Source: Bacteroidales bacterium
Lineage (GTDB): Bacteria > Bacteroidota > Bacteroidia > Bacteroidales > P3
Direction: 5' to 3'
Assembly (NCBI GenBank): GCA_017647785.1
Contig: JAGCJW010000002.1
Coordinates: 1 to 64,000 of the forward strand
DNA length: 64,000 nucleotides
Positions 37,880 to 46,170 of the stretch are shown here, in pieces. Positions within the stretch are counted from its first letter, which is position 1. The number at the start of each line of letters is the position of its first letter. The translations under genes were made by a program, and so were the position numbers. The notes beneath the pieces are model-generated. The model did no database searches. It was given only the letters and a program-made list of their open reading frames with translations, and was not told the DNA's origin.

Positions 37880-38374
37880 TTATCTTGATTTAAGTATTCT
37901 TTGTTCTATTGAGGTAGTGGAATACCCCTCTAAATAAGTAATTGTTTTTATTTCTCCACCTTTTTCGCATACGATGTCGTAGCCAACAATATCTTCTACT
38001 TTGTAATCAGCGCCTTTTACTAATACGTCAGGTTGTACTTTTTTGATTAGTTCATATGGAGTGTCTTCATTGAAAAGTATAACTGCATCTACAAAAGTTA
38101 AAGAGGCAAGTATGTGTAAGCGCGATTGTTCATCTTGAAGTGGACGATGTATTCCCTTTAATCTTTTTACGCTTTCATCTGTATTAACGCCTATTATTAG
38201 TTTATCACCCATGTCTTTGGCTTTTGCAAGGTAGTCAACGTGTCCAAGATGCAATAAATCAAAGCAACCATTCGTGAAAACTATTTTTTGATTATTTGTA
38301 TTCCACTCAGCTAATATAGTTTCTAAGTTTTCAGAGTTTATTATTTTATTTTTAACTCTCTCTAATTCTGTCAT
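37880..38374 (-). CDS. rfaE2: D-glycero-beta-D-manno-heptose 1-phosphate adenylyltransferase
   Basis: Makes ADP-heptose from heptose 1-phosphate and ATP for LPS core synthesis. The 164-aa protein corresponds to the C-terminal half of HldE. It carries the nucleotidyltransferase motif FTNGCFDLLHLGH (H42, H45), GVNTDESVKRLKG and the VKGADYKVEDIVG loop. The separate gene, rather than the fused HldE, is common in Bacteroidetes. A GT9 heptosyltransferase-like gene is at 54458. It lies 3 bp after the flippase-like gene. Confidence 0.93.
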   Translation of the reverse strand: MTELERVKNKIINSENLETILAEWNTNNQKIVFTNGCFDLLHLGHVDYLAKAKDMGDKLIIGVNTDESVKRLKGIHRPLQDEQSRLHILASLTFVDAVILFNEDTPYELIKKVQPDVLVKGADYKVEDIVGYDIVCEKGGEIKTITYLEGYSTTSIEQRILKSR

Positions 38375-38377
38375 AAA

Positions 38378-39367
38378 TTATTGATTTTTAATAATTTTCT
38401 TTGAAGAGAAATATACGAAAGCAATCAAACCCACAATGATTGTTCCAATTTGAGAACTTATCCAATTAAGCCAACCAACTACATATCCAATTGCTCTGCT
38501 GATGTCATAGTTTGCAAGAACTTCTGCAAAGATTGCTGGTTGCAAACCAATGCCACCTGGAGTTATCATCGGACCAAAAGCACCTATAACAGTAGTTGCG
38601 AGTGCTTGAATAATGTTTAAGCATTGAGTTTCTGCAAGACATTTGAAGCAAATAAAGGTTCCTGCTATCCATAATCCCCAAATTAATAGTGAATAAAAGA
38701 TAAAAAGTAATGGATTTTTAAGTTTTAATATACTTTTTATCCCTTCAAGAAATCCTATAAGTAAGTTCTTTATCTTATTGTAAGATTTATTATTTGTAAT
38801 CTTTCTTTTGAATGCAAAAAATAATGCGATGATTACTATCAAACACACAAAACCTATTATGGCTAATTGAAATAGACTATTAATATTAAGATTGAAATTT
38901 CTTTCAATATAGTTTAATAATAAATCTCTTTGGATAATGAGAGTGAAAAGAAGTAGAAAGGCAAAGATAAGCATATCTATCACTCTTTCTGTAACGATTG
39001 TGCCAAGTGATTTTTCTATTGGAATGTTATCGCTTTTTTTCAGCATTGTACAACGCACAATCTCTCCAAGTCTTGGCACAGCAAGATTTGTAAGATAACC
39101 ACTCATAACGGCAAGAAAACTATTTGTGCGAGATACTTTGCTGTTAAATGTTTCACTCATAAGCCTCCAACGTAAGGCTCTGATATAGTGGGAGAGAAGA
39201 CTGATGATTACTGCAAAACCAAACCAAAAATAATTAGTTTGTTTTAAAGATTGCCAAATCTGAACCCTTTCTTCATTACCAAGTTTTTGCCAAAACCAAT
39301 AAATAAATGCGAAACCAAGGCAGATGAAGAAAAGAGTTTGGACTATATTTTTAAGTTTAGATTTCAA
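38378..39367 (-). CDS. UPF0104/LPG synthase-like polytopic membrane protein
   Basis: A 329-aa protein with about eight membrane helices of the lysylphosphatidylglycerol synthase TM/UPF0104 type. The landmark segments are LSHYIRALRWRLMSE, SGYLTNLAVPRLGEIVRC and FGPMITPGGIGLQPAI. No catalytic C-terminal domain is attached, so it may be a lipid flippase or modifier rather than MprF. The frame is open to 39457, but that would overlap panD by 86 bp. The TTG at 39367, 4 bp after the panD stop, is preferred and gives MKSKLKNIVQTLFF. Part of the panD-rfaE2-elbB run. Confidence 0.8.
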   Translation of the reverse strand: MKSKLKNIVQTLFFICLGFAFIYWFWQKLGNEERVQIWQSLKQTNYFWFGFAVIISLLSHYIRALRWRLMSETFNSKVSRTNSFLAVMSGYLTNLAVPRLGEIVRCTMLKKSDNIPIEKSLGTIVTERVIDMLIFAFLLLFTLIIQRDLLLNYIERNFNLNINSLFQLAIIGFVCLIVIIALFFAFKRKITNNKSYNKIKNLLIGFLEGIKSILKLKNPLLFIFYSLLIWGLWIAGTFICFKCLAETQCLNIIQALATTVIGAFGPMITPGGIGLQPAIFAEVLANYDISRAIGYVVGWLNWISSQIGTIIVGLIAFVYFSSKKIIKNQ

Positions 39368-39371
39368 TATA

Positions 39372-39716
39372 TTAAACGACTTTGTTCTCTTGTGGGAAAA
39401 TAACGGTTGGTTTCCAGCTTTTAGCTTCTTCAAAGTCCATAGTAGCATATGAAACAATAATAACTAAATCTCCTTTTTGCACTAATCGTGCAGCAGCTCC
39501 GTTAAGACATAGTGTTCCTGAACCTCTTTCTCCTTTTATTACATAGGTTTCAAAGCGTTCTCCGTTATTTATATTGTATATATGTACTCTTTCGTTTTCT
39601 ATTATGTTAGCTGCATCCATCAAGTCTTCGTCAATAGTGATAGAACCTATATAATTTAAGTCAGCTTGTGTAACAACAGCTCTGTGTATTTTTGATTTTA
39701 CAACTTCTATTTGCAT
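39372..39716 (-). CDS. panD: Aspartate 1-decarboxylase
   Basis: Makes beta-alanine for pantothenate. The 114-aa proenzyme self-cleaves to form a pyruvoyl group at the Gly-Ser site, seen as YIGSITID (about G24-S25). The N-terminal [16 protein letters not shown] and the core [17 protein letters not shown] are typical. It is the promoter-proximal gene of a minus-strand run reaching elbB. panC is elsewhere, at 25436. Confidence 0.95.
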   Translation of the reverse strand: MQIEVVKSKIHRAVVTQADLNYIGSITIDEDLMDAANIIENERVHIYNINNGERFETYVIKGERGSGTLCLNGAAARLVQKGDLVIIVSYATMDFEEAKSWKPTVIFPQENKVV

Positions 39717-39741
39717 TATCTTTTAGTATTTTTTCAATCTG

Positions 39742-39749
39742 CAAAGTTA
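39742..39749 (-). promoter_or_regulatory. -7 promoter box of panD
   Basis: Reads TAACTTTG on the minus strand, 25 bp before the panD ATG. Confidence 0.6.
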
Positions 39750-39770
39750 TGAATTTATATTGAAAAAAAT

Positions 39771-39838
39771 AATTCTTCGGTTTATTATTTTTATTCTTTG
39801 TTTTAGAAAATTGATTCTTTGATTTATTTTGTTAATTC
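39771..39838. repeat. Cluster of four ATTCTTYGNTTTA motif copies
   Basis: ATTCTTCGGTTTATT, ATTCTTTGTTTTA, ATTCTTTGATTTATT and a partial ATTCTT follow each other on the plus strand, separated by 3-9 A/T-rich bases. All are in the same orientation, so they form no hairpin. The cluster ends at the stop of the M50-like gene. Confidence 0.6.
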
Positions 39839-40510
39839 TTAGATATAATTTTCTAAAAACACAAGTTTTAAAACCTTATAGATAACGAATGCGTTTACAA
39901 GGTTGAAAACAATTCCCCAAACGAATGCAGGGATTTTCGTAACCTTATGTAAAAGATTACAATCTCCACTTTTTTTAGCTTTAAAGAAAGATAGGTGAAG
40001 TATTGTAAAACAAGCTTTTGTGTTGTCTATAAGTATTAATGTTGTATAGATGAATATTATAAGTTTTTCAATAGGAACAGAGGTTGGAAATAGTGTAAGA
40101 GCAAGATTGATACATGAAAAACATATTGTCCACACGAGCGCATATGTGTTTCTTATGTAGAATAATAAAATGAAAAATGAGTAGATTGTTATACCTATTA
40201 TTAACCAATGAGTAAATCCCTTTGCAATGCAAAAAATGAAAAGTAAGGAAATTAAACTACAACCTATATAGCCAGCAAGTGAACTCAAAAATGTCCTGAA
40301 TTTACTCTTACTTAAACTTATGCAACTGCCTTCTGTTGTTTCTTCAAATTTGATTTCTTTTACTTTATTTCCAAGTATTAAAGAAACCAACGCGTGAAAA
40401 CTCTCATGAAAAAATGTATTTAGAGTATTTAACCAAACTCCAGGCTTTTTGGTGTAACTCAATATTATACATATTGTTACAATTATTATTTTGATTGCCA
40501 TATTTCCCAT
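39839..40510 (-). CDS. M50-like membrane metalloprotease family protein
   Basis: A 223-aa protein with about six membrane helices. A zinc-binding HExxH motif is in FFHESFHALVSLI (H35, E36, H39) at the end of the first helix region, as in M50B-type site-2-protease relatives. The second metal ligand motif (usually an Asp near NLxPxxxxDG) is not clear, so catalytic activity is uncertain. The gene overlaps the end of aroE by 25 bp. A nearby start (M4, 40501) is equally possible. Confidence 0.65.
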   Translation of the reverse strand: MGNMAIKIIIVTICIILSYTKKPGVWLNTLNTFFHESFHALVSLILGNKVKEIKFEETTEGSCISLSKSKFRTFLSSLAGYIGCSLISLLFIFCIAKGFTHWLIIGITIYSFFILLFYIRNTYALVWTICFSCINLALTLFPTSVPIEKLIIFIYTTLILIDNTKACFTILHLSFFKAKKSGDCNLLHKVTKIPAFVWGIVFNLVNAFVIYKVLKLVFLENYI

Positions 40511-41232
40511 GCTTTTTCTGCTTGTTGATACAACATTTGCGAGCCATCAATAGTTTTAGCTCCTCTTTTTTCACATTCTTTCATTAATAGAGTAGGTGAT
40601 GGATTGTAGATTAAATCAAAAATTTGATGAGTAGAGTTGATTTTATTCAAATCTATATTCGGCATTTTATGTTCTAAACTATGCATTCCAATAGGTGAAG
40701 CATTGACAAAAAGAGCATTGTTGCAAAAAGTTTGATTCATTTCATCGTAAGAGATTTGCTCTTCCTTTGGATTGCGACTTACTATTTTTGAAGGAATGTT
40801 GTGTTTATCTAATATGTGTTTGATAGTTTTTGATACTCCACCGCTACCTAATATGTATGCGTTTTGAATTTTTGATAAACATAGTTGATTTAATAAACTA
40901 TGTTCAAAACCATAAGCATCAGTATTATATCCTTGTAGTTCAATATTAGAATTTTGTCTAATGATTTTCACGCAATTAACATTCCCACAAGCCTTTGCCG
41001 TTGAACTTAATTTGTCTAAATATTTTAATATTTCTTGTTTGTAAGGCATAGTTACACAAAAGCCTTTTAAGTTTTTGTGTGAGTGAATTATCTCTTTGAT
41101 TTCATCTATTTGCCTTATTTCAAAAAGGTGAAAAGAATAATCTAATCCTAATTCGATAAACTTTCTATCAAAATGTTTTTTTGAATAGGAGTGAGAAAGA
41201 GGAAATCCAATTAGTCCGAAGCTTTGATTTAA
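40486..41232 (-). CDS. aroE: Shikimate dehydrogenase, start codon uncertain
   Basis: Reduces dehydroshikimate to shikimate with NADPH. The frame encodes the full-length protein. The N-terminal FGLIGFPLSHSYSKKHF holds the shikimate-binding serines, TMPYKQEI the catalytic lysine, LGSGGVSKTI the cofactor loop, and NASPIGM and DGSQMLYQQA the C-terminal motifs. However, no ATG, GTG or TTG precedes FGLIG in this frame. The first ATG, at 41049 (MPYKQ), would lose about 60 essential residues. Candidates are TTA at 41232 (possibly a mutated TTG), ATC at 41256 or ATT at 41211. The upstream DedA gene ends at 41229. The annotated end here takes 41232 as the most sensible limit. Confidence 0.75.
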   Translation of the reverse strand, partial: LNQSFGLIGFPLSHSYSKKHFDRKFIELGLDYSFHLFEIRQIDEIKEIIHSHKNLKGFCVTMPYKQEILKYLDKLSSTAKACGNVNCVKIIRQNSNIELQGYNTDAYGFEHSLLNQLCLSKIQNAYILGSGGVSKTIKHILDKHNIPSKIVSRNPKEEQISYDEMNQTFCNNALFVNASPIGMHSLEHKMPNIDLNKINSTHQIFDLIYNPSPTLLMKECEKRGAKTIDGSQMLYQQAEKAWEIWQSK

Positions 41233-41954
41233 GCTTTTGTTTGTTTCTTTTTTGATAAGCCTTTATAGATTAGATAGATTACAAATAAAGCTCCTAATCC
41301 AAGTAGGATATAAGAAAGTTCATGACTATATTTGTCAATTAAGTCTTTGTTTCCGTGTCCTATGTATCCCAAAACAGCAAGCATTATATTCCAAATGAAA
41401 GCTCCAAGTGCAGTGAAAGAAACAAAACTAATAAGATTCATCTTTGCCAATCCGGCAGGTATAGATATAAGTTGGCGAATGCCAGGCACTAATCTACCAA
41501 TGAATGTTGAGCTTTTGCCGTGTTTGTCGAAGTATTTTTCTGCTTTTTCTACTTTTTCCTTGCTCAAAAGACACATTTTGCCAAAACGAGTCTCTACAAA
41601 CTTATAAATTATTGGGCGTCCAAGCCATAAAGCCAAGAAATAATTTATCAAAGCACCAATTATAGCACCAATAGTTGCGAAAACAACAACCAAAACTATA
41701 TTCATATCGCTATCTTCTTCCAAGGATTTGTAGGCAGCAGGAGGAACAACTACCTCTGATGGAAAAGGAATAAAACTACTTTCAATAGTCATAAGCAAAG
41801 TTACAGTTCCGTAGTTCATGTTATCCATATACCATGAGGTAACATTTTCTATTATGTTTTTGTTATCTGTTTGATTTTCGTTTTGAGCCGTTGCACTAAA
41901 ACTTATACATGCAAAAACTATACTTAAAACAAAGATTTTAATGTTATTCTTCAT
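41229..41954 (-). CDS. DedA family membrane protein with signal-like N-terminus
   Basis: A 241-aa inner-membrane protein of the DedA/VTT family, linked to lipid carrier recycling (undecaprenyl phosphate or phosphatidylethanolamine flipping in other bacteria). It carries LLMTIESSFIPFPSEVVVPPAAY, the GALINYFLALWLGRP helix, KYFDKHGKSSTFIGRLVPGIR and ISIPAGLAKMNLISF. Unusually, residues 1-24 look like a Bacteroidetes signal peptide (ending SATAQ), followed by a polar Asn/Gln stretch before the first DedA helix. It overlaps the TPR gene by 11 bp and aroE's possible start by 4 bp. Confidence 0.88.
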   Translation of the reverse strand: MKNNIKIFVLSIVFACISFSATAQNENQTDNKNIIENVTSWYMDNMNYGTVTLLMTIESSFIPFPSEVVVPPAAYKSLEEDSDMNIVLVVVFATIGAIIGALINYFLALWLGRPIIYKFVETRFGKMCLLSKEKVEKAEKYFDKHGKSSTFIGRLVPGIRQLISIPAGLAKMNLISFVSFTALGAFIWNIMLAVLGYIGHGNKDLIDKYSHELSYILLGLGALFVIYLIYKGLSKKKQTKA

Positions 41955-43629
41955 CGTTTTTTAATTCGTTAATGATTTGTTCAAAATTTTCTATTACTTC
42001 TGTATCTTTATTTTCTAATATTCTTGATACTAATTTTTTTACAAAAGAATTACCATATATTATTACAGAATTTTGGATTAATTCTGCTAAATCTTCTTTT
42101 GGCGAATTTGTTTCAAAGATTAATTTGGTGTATAGAATGATTATAGAAGAAAGACTATCTTCTAAATTTGGTAAATAGCCTTGTTTGAATATTTCAGAAC
42201 TTAAACCATCCAATAACTCCAAGGCAAACATTTTATCGTCATTTGATAGGAGAGTTGCCCATGATAGAATTACAATAGAAAGTATGGCGTATTGAGCTTC
42301 TAATTCATAGATATTAGGCTCTTCTTTTGACTTTTCATTAGCAATGTCATCTTGAATAATGTCATAAATATCTTGGTAGAAATGATTTGCTTCGTCTATA
42401 TTCCCCATCAAATATAGCAATTCAGCAAAATTAACTCTTGAACCGATATTTCCATTGTCTGCCTCTATTGATTTTAGAGCAAATTTCATCGCTTCGTCAC
42501 TGTCGCCTAAAGAAAAATATGCACGAGAAAGAGTGTTATAAACATTGATTCTAGTGAAGCCAAGTTCTGAAGAAAAGATTGGTATTACAGAGTTTTTAGT
42601 TATTGTTTCATTGCATACATCTATACATTCTTTATATTTTTTCTCATCAAAAAGAATGTTAATTAATTCAAGGTAAGTAGCAGTTAATGAATCCGATAGT
42701 CCAAGTCTTATTTTGGTGTCTAATTTATCGTCTAATAACTCTTTTTCTAAAAGTAAGGCTATTTTTTGTAGAAGTTTAGTTCTTTCTTTAGTTTTGCCGG
42801 CATAAACATAATTAATGTATTTTCTTCTGATTACATCAACATCATCGGGTTCTATACAAAGAAAGAAATCGCAAGCCTCTAATGCTTTTTCGTATTCATT
42901 ACATCTTTCGTAGAATTCGATAAGCATTTCCCAATAATCTAAATTTTGAGGTTCGTATTCAACAAAACTTTCTACTTTAGCATAAAACTTATCTTTGTAT
43001 TGTGGAGCTTCTTTGCATAATTCAGCTATTGCATAAAGCAAATCATCAGGAATAACAGTTGCAGAAAACATAAAGTCATTAGCACCATAACTTTTTATCT
43101 CACTATCTTTAAGTTTTGTGTAGTTGTTGTAAGAAATATTAAGTGCATTTAAAAGATATGTATTCGCTTTGTTGAATTTATGAAGTTTTATATTTTGATG
43201 AGCATATAAAGTACAGATATATTCGTTTATCTCATTCTTTAAACAATTCTCTGTGATTTTTATAGCTTTTAAATAATTACCTGCTTTTGTAAGAATTTTA
43301 CTACTTTGATAAGCCAAAAGAGTTTTGTCTTTAATGTCTTTTAGCTTGTTGCTTTCGTTTAATAGATAAAAAATAGCGTTGTCGGGATTGGTAAAAGATA
43401 TGAATTCGGCTCTTCTTACAATTAAATCAGCATTAAGGGCATATTGATTTGAAGACAACTCAATAGCCTTTTTTAATAAGTCGCTTTTGTTGTCTTCAAT
43501 GAAAAAAAAATCAATAATGTCTAACCATTCGTCAATATCATAGAATAATAAACCCCCTCCATGTTCTACTTTATTGGAGAAATCTTGTATTAGAGATAAG
43601 ATATCATCGTTATTATCAAAATAGCTCAT
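41944..43629 (-). CDS. Tetratricopeptide repeat protein
   Basis: A 561-aa soluble protein built mostly of helical TPR-like hairpins, clearest at about 205-290 (NLDYWEMLIEFYERCNEYEKALEACDFFL) and 355-420 (AYFSLGDSDEAMKFALKSIEAD). No signal peptide is seen, so it probably acts in the cytoplasm as a scaffold. Partners are unknown. The stop overlaps the start of DedA by 11 bp, and it lies 4 bp after the secreted protein gene, so the three form one unit. Confidence 0.8.
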   Translation of the reverse strand: MSYFDNNDDILSLIQDFSNKVEHGGGLLFYDIDEWLDIIDFFFIEDNKSDLLKKAIELSSNQYALNADLIVRRAEFISFTNPDNAIFYLLNESNKLKDIKDKTLLAYQSSKILTKAGNYLKAIKITENCLKNEINEYICTLYAHQNIKLHKFNKANTYLLNALNISYNNYTKLKDSEIKSYGANDFMFSATVIPDDLLYAIAELCKEAPQYKDKFYAKVESFVEYEPQNLDYWEMLIEFYERCNEYEKALEACDFFLCIEPDDVDVIRRKYINYVYAGKTKERTKLLQKIALLLEKELLDDKLDTKIRLGLSDSLTATYLELINILFDEKKYKECIDVCNETITKNSVIPIFSSELGFTRINVYNTLSRAYFSLGDSDEAMKFALKSIEADNGNIGSRVNFAELLYLMGNIDEANHFYQDIYDIIQDDIANEKSKEEPNIYELEAQYAILSIVILSWATLLSNDDKMFALELLDGLSSEIFKQGYLPNLEDSLSSIIILYTKLIFETNSPKEDLAELIQNSVIIYGNSFVKKLVSRILENKDTEVIENFEQIINELKNDEE

Positions 43630-43633
43630 ATTC

Positions 43634-45055
43634 TTATCTTAATTCAACAGGAATCATTGCAACACGGAATAGTTTATTGTTTCTAAATATGATATATATA
43701 TTTCCCATATAAAACCAATGTCTATTGCTGCCATCGAAATTGTTTAAAACTTCTCTGTCAGCTTTTCCCCAAGAAAGAAATGCCATATCCATAGTCATAT
43801 CTTTAATAAGTTCTTTTTGTAATATGGCTTTATGATATGTAGGGTAGGTGTCTTTATATTTTAAAACTTTATTTCCGTCTGCCAAATACAAATCAAAACT
43901 TAGTCTGTCTCCTAAATTGAAGTCAGCAGGCATATAGAATTTTCTTCCTTTTTCATTTCTCATCAACATTTGGAATTTTCCGTCTTTAACAACGAAATCT
44001 AAACAATGGAAAACATCTCCTTGTTTAACTGTTATAGGTTTTTTCCATCTTAAATCAATAACTGTTAATGGGAATTTATCTCCTCTTACAACAAAGTCTT
44101 TGTCTTTATAGTATGCTCTAACTTTCTTGTAGTAAGCCTCTATAACAAAATCAAATTCTCCTCTTTCTTTTATTGTAGGATACTTATAGTAAACAGTGTC
44201 TCTACCACCTTTCTGCACCAATTTAAGATAAACGTCAGTAAGGTTTTCAGCACTATGGCACCAATCGGCAACAGTAAATGTTTTGCCTTCCAATAATTTA
44301 GCCTTTCCTATAGGGTAGTCAGTGAAAGAATATTTTCTGCTATCATCATCATAGTTATAAAGTCTTGTTCCGTTGAACAATCTCTTTAATGTAGCATCAG
44401 TAACCACAGGAAGAGTAATTTTATATCCAACTAATCTCATTGGAAGATGTGCATAGTTGCTATTTGTATCGTAATCAACAAGATTTATATCCTCGTGAGA
44501 CCATTTGCTAACAGGGTATTGATTCTTATTTGCATTGTAATAACTCATAGGAGTGAAAGGAAAATTGTAACGATTGTAGTAGTTTTGATAGTTATAGAAA
44601 ACAGTATCACCTGTTGAACCAACAACAAGTTTCATGAAAGGATATTGCATTTTAGTAAAGTCTTGCATATAGTAATCTGCATTGAAAATCTTTGCAAACG
44701 CAAATTGGTCAGCAATATAGTCTGCAACCACAAACCATTCCCCTTTAAGAGATTGAATTCTCTCTGGACTCATTCTTGAAAGCTTGTAATATGTAACGCC
44801 TGTGTCGTCATCTTTTTCAGGGATTGCAATATTTCCAACAAAGAAAAATTTATTTAGAGCAGAATCTGGAACATCTTGCAAATAAAGAGTTTGTCCCACC
44901 ATTGCAAATGGCGTACTCATGAATTTTAAGTGCTCATCGTAATCTGCGTAATCAAAGTCAGGTAAGTGCTTATATTGTCTTAATTGAGCGAAACTGTCAA
45001 CAAAAGTCAAGTTTGCTATCAAAATCAAAAGAATTAAAAAAGAGTTCTTTTTCAT
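43634..45055 (-). CDS. Secreted protein of unknown function
   Basis: A 473-aa exported protein with a signal peptide at residues 1-24 (ending DSFAQ). The rest is beta-rich with several Y/F-rich strands; two stretches (about 60-190 and 195-330) look loosely alike, both containing a LxGxxxxVADxxxx pattern. The last 45 residues (FLSWGKADREVLNN...HWFYMG) resemble the outer-membrane SmpA/BamE type end, where a Gly-x-Ala/Pro motif precedes a strand. No sorting domain is present. Function unknown. It is the first gene of the unit with the TPR protein and DedA. Confidence 0.65.
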   Translation of the reverse strand: MKKNSFLILLILIANLTFVDSFAQLRQYKHLPDFDYADYDEHLKFMSTPFAMVGQTLYLQDVPDSALNKFFFVGNIAIPEKDDDTGVTYYKLSRMSPERIQSLKGEWFVVADYIADQFAFAKIFNADYYMQDFTKMQYPFMKLVVGSTGDTVFYNYQNYYNRYNFPFTPMSYYNANKNQYPVSKWSHEDINLVDYDTNSNYAHLPMRLVGYKITLPVVTDATLKRLFNGTRLYNYDDDSRKYSFTDYPIGKAKLLEGKTFTVADWCHSAENLTDVYLKLVQKGGRDTVYYKYPTIKERGEFDFVIEAYYKKVRAYYKDKDFVVRGDKFPLTVIDLRWKKPITVKQGDVFHCLDFVVKDGKFQMLMRNEKGRKFYMPADFNLGDRLSFDLYLADGNKVLKYKDTYPTYHKAILQKELIKDMTMDMAFLSWGKADREVLNNFDGSNRHWFYMGNIYIIFRNNKLFRVAMIPVELR

Positions 45056-45086
45056 AAACGTACTATTATTATTAAATTTTAATTGG

Positions 45087-45094
45087 CAAATATA
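45087..45094 (-). promoter_or_regulatory. -7 promoter box of the secreted protein-TPR-DedA unit
   Basis: Reads TATATTTG on the minus strand, 31 bp before the start codon. Confidence 0.6.
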
Positions 45095-45137
45095 CGAATA
45101 AAAGAGCGAAAATAACTTAAAACAGAGTTTTTTTTTC

Positions 45138-45145
45138 TAATTTTG
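45138..45145 (+). promoter_or_regulatory. -7 promoter box of trmD
   Basis: TAATTTTG, 39 bp before the trmD ATG, divergent from the box at 45087. Confidence 0.5.
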
Positions 45146-45184
45146 TATTCAAATTATCTTTAATACTAAAATAAAAGTAAAATA

Positions 45185-45865
45185 ATGAGAATAGATATCA
45201 TCACTTTATTTCCCGATATGTTTACCGAGATATTTTCTCAAAGCATATTAAAAAGAGCACAAGATAAGAAGTTGTTTGAGGTTGAAATTCACAATCTTAG
45301 GGACTATTCCTTAAATAAAAATCACAATGTTGATGATTACCCTTACGGAGGTGGTGCGGGAATGGTTATGCAGATAGAACCGGTGGATAATTGTTTGAAT
45401 TTTTTAAAGTCAAAACACAATTACGATGAGATAATATATACGGCACCTGATGGAGAGAAATTATCTCAAAGTTTAAGCAATGAATTAGCTTTAAAAAACA
45501 ATCTTTGTATTCTTTGTGGACACTATAAGGGAGTAGATGAACGCATAAGAGAACACTTGATTACAAGAGAAATTTCAATAGGGGACTATGTACTTAGTGG
45601 AGGAGAGCTTGCCGCTGCTGTGATTGCCGATAGTGTTGTAAGACTACTTCCGGGTGTTTTGAACGATGAAACCTCTGCTCTTACGGATTCGTTTCAGCAA
45701 GATTTAGTTTCTCCACCCGTTTACACAAGACCTGCAAACTACAAAGGTTGGCAAGTTCCTGATGTATTGTTAAGTGGACATGATAAAATGATTGATGAAT
45801 GGCGTTTTGAACAAGCCTTAAAAAGAACAAAAGAACGTCGCCCTGAATTGCTAAGTGATAAGTAG
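45185..45865 (+). CDS. trmD: tRNA (guanine37-N1)-methyltransferase
   Basis: Methylates G37 next to the anticodon in tRNAs reading CNN codons, which prevents frameshifting. It is a SPOUT-fold enzyme of 226 aa. [28 protein letters not shown] and [16 protein letters not shown] line the knotted SAM-binding site. [22 protein letters not shown] leads to the C-terminal domain. It is not in the usual rpsP-rimM-trmD-rplS order here; it stands alone between divergent and co-directional units. Confidence 0.97.
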   Translation: MRIDIITLFPDMFTEIFSQSILKRAQDKKLFEVEIHNLRDYSLNKNHNVDDYPYGGGAGMVMQIEPVDNCLNFLKSKHNYDEIIYTAPDGEKLSQSLSNELALKNNLCILCGHYKGVDERIREHLITREISIGDYVLSGGELAAAVIADSVVRLLPGVLNDETSALTDSFQQDLVSPPVYTRPANYKGWQVPDVLLSGHDKMIDEWRFEQALKRTKERRPELLSDK

Positions 45866-45907
45866 CGAAAAAAACAAAGAATTTTTACAAAAAAACAAAG
45901 AAAAAAT

Positions 45908-45954
45908 AAAATAAAACAAAGAAATAATTTTTTAATTCTTTGTTTTATTTTTTT
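45908..45954 (+). terminator. Palindromic terminator of trmD (CAAAGAA family)
   Basis: A 16-bp inverted repeat (arms 45908-45923 and 45936-45951) with the CAAAGAA/TTCTTTG core, followed by T. Two single CAAAGAA copies lie before it (45874-45902), and one ATTCAAAGAATT palindrome after it. Confidence 0.65.
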
Positions 45955-45972
45955 AATTCAAAGAATTATTTT

Positions 45973-46170
45973 TACCTTTGTAGCATCAATCAAAAATATT
46001 ATGCAAATTACAATAAGCATAACCTACCTTTGCAAAAACAATTTAAGCAAATAGAGATGTTTGCTTACCTACTTGCTTTGAGCAAACATCGTTAAAATAA
46101 ATCCAAATTAAAACAAGATTAAATCAAGTTTAAATTACGTTTAATTTCATTTTAAAAACCATTTAAAAAT
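45973..46170 (+). promoter_or_regulatory. Leader with two promoter boxes and a hairpin before the third type IX cargo gene
   Basis: Two -7 boxes are seen: TACCTTTG at 45973-45980 and 46025-46032. A perfect 10-bp hairpin follows (GATGTTTGCT at 46056-46065, AGCAAACATC at 46081-46090). A 17-codon frame (46001-46054) ends 1 bp before the hairpin. The rest up to the ATG at 46171 is AT-rich with repeated TTTAA. This is an unusually structured leader; no known riboswitch is recognised. Confidence 0.45.
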
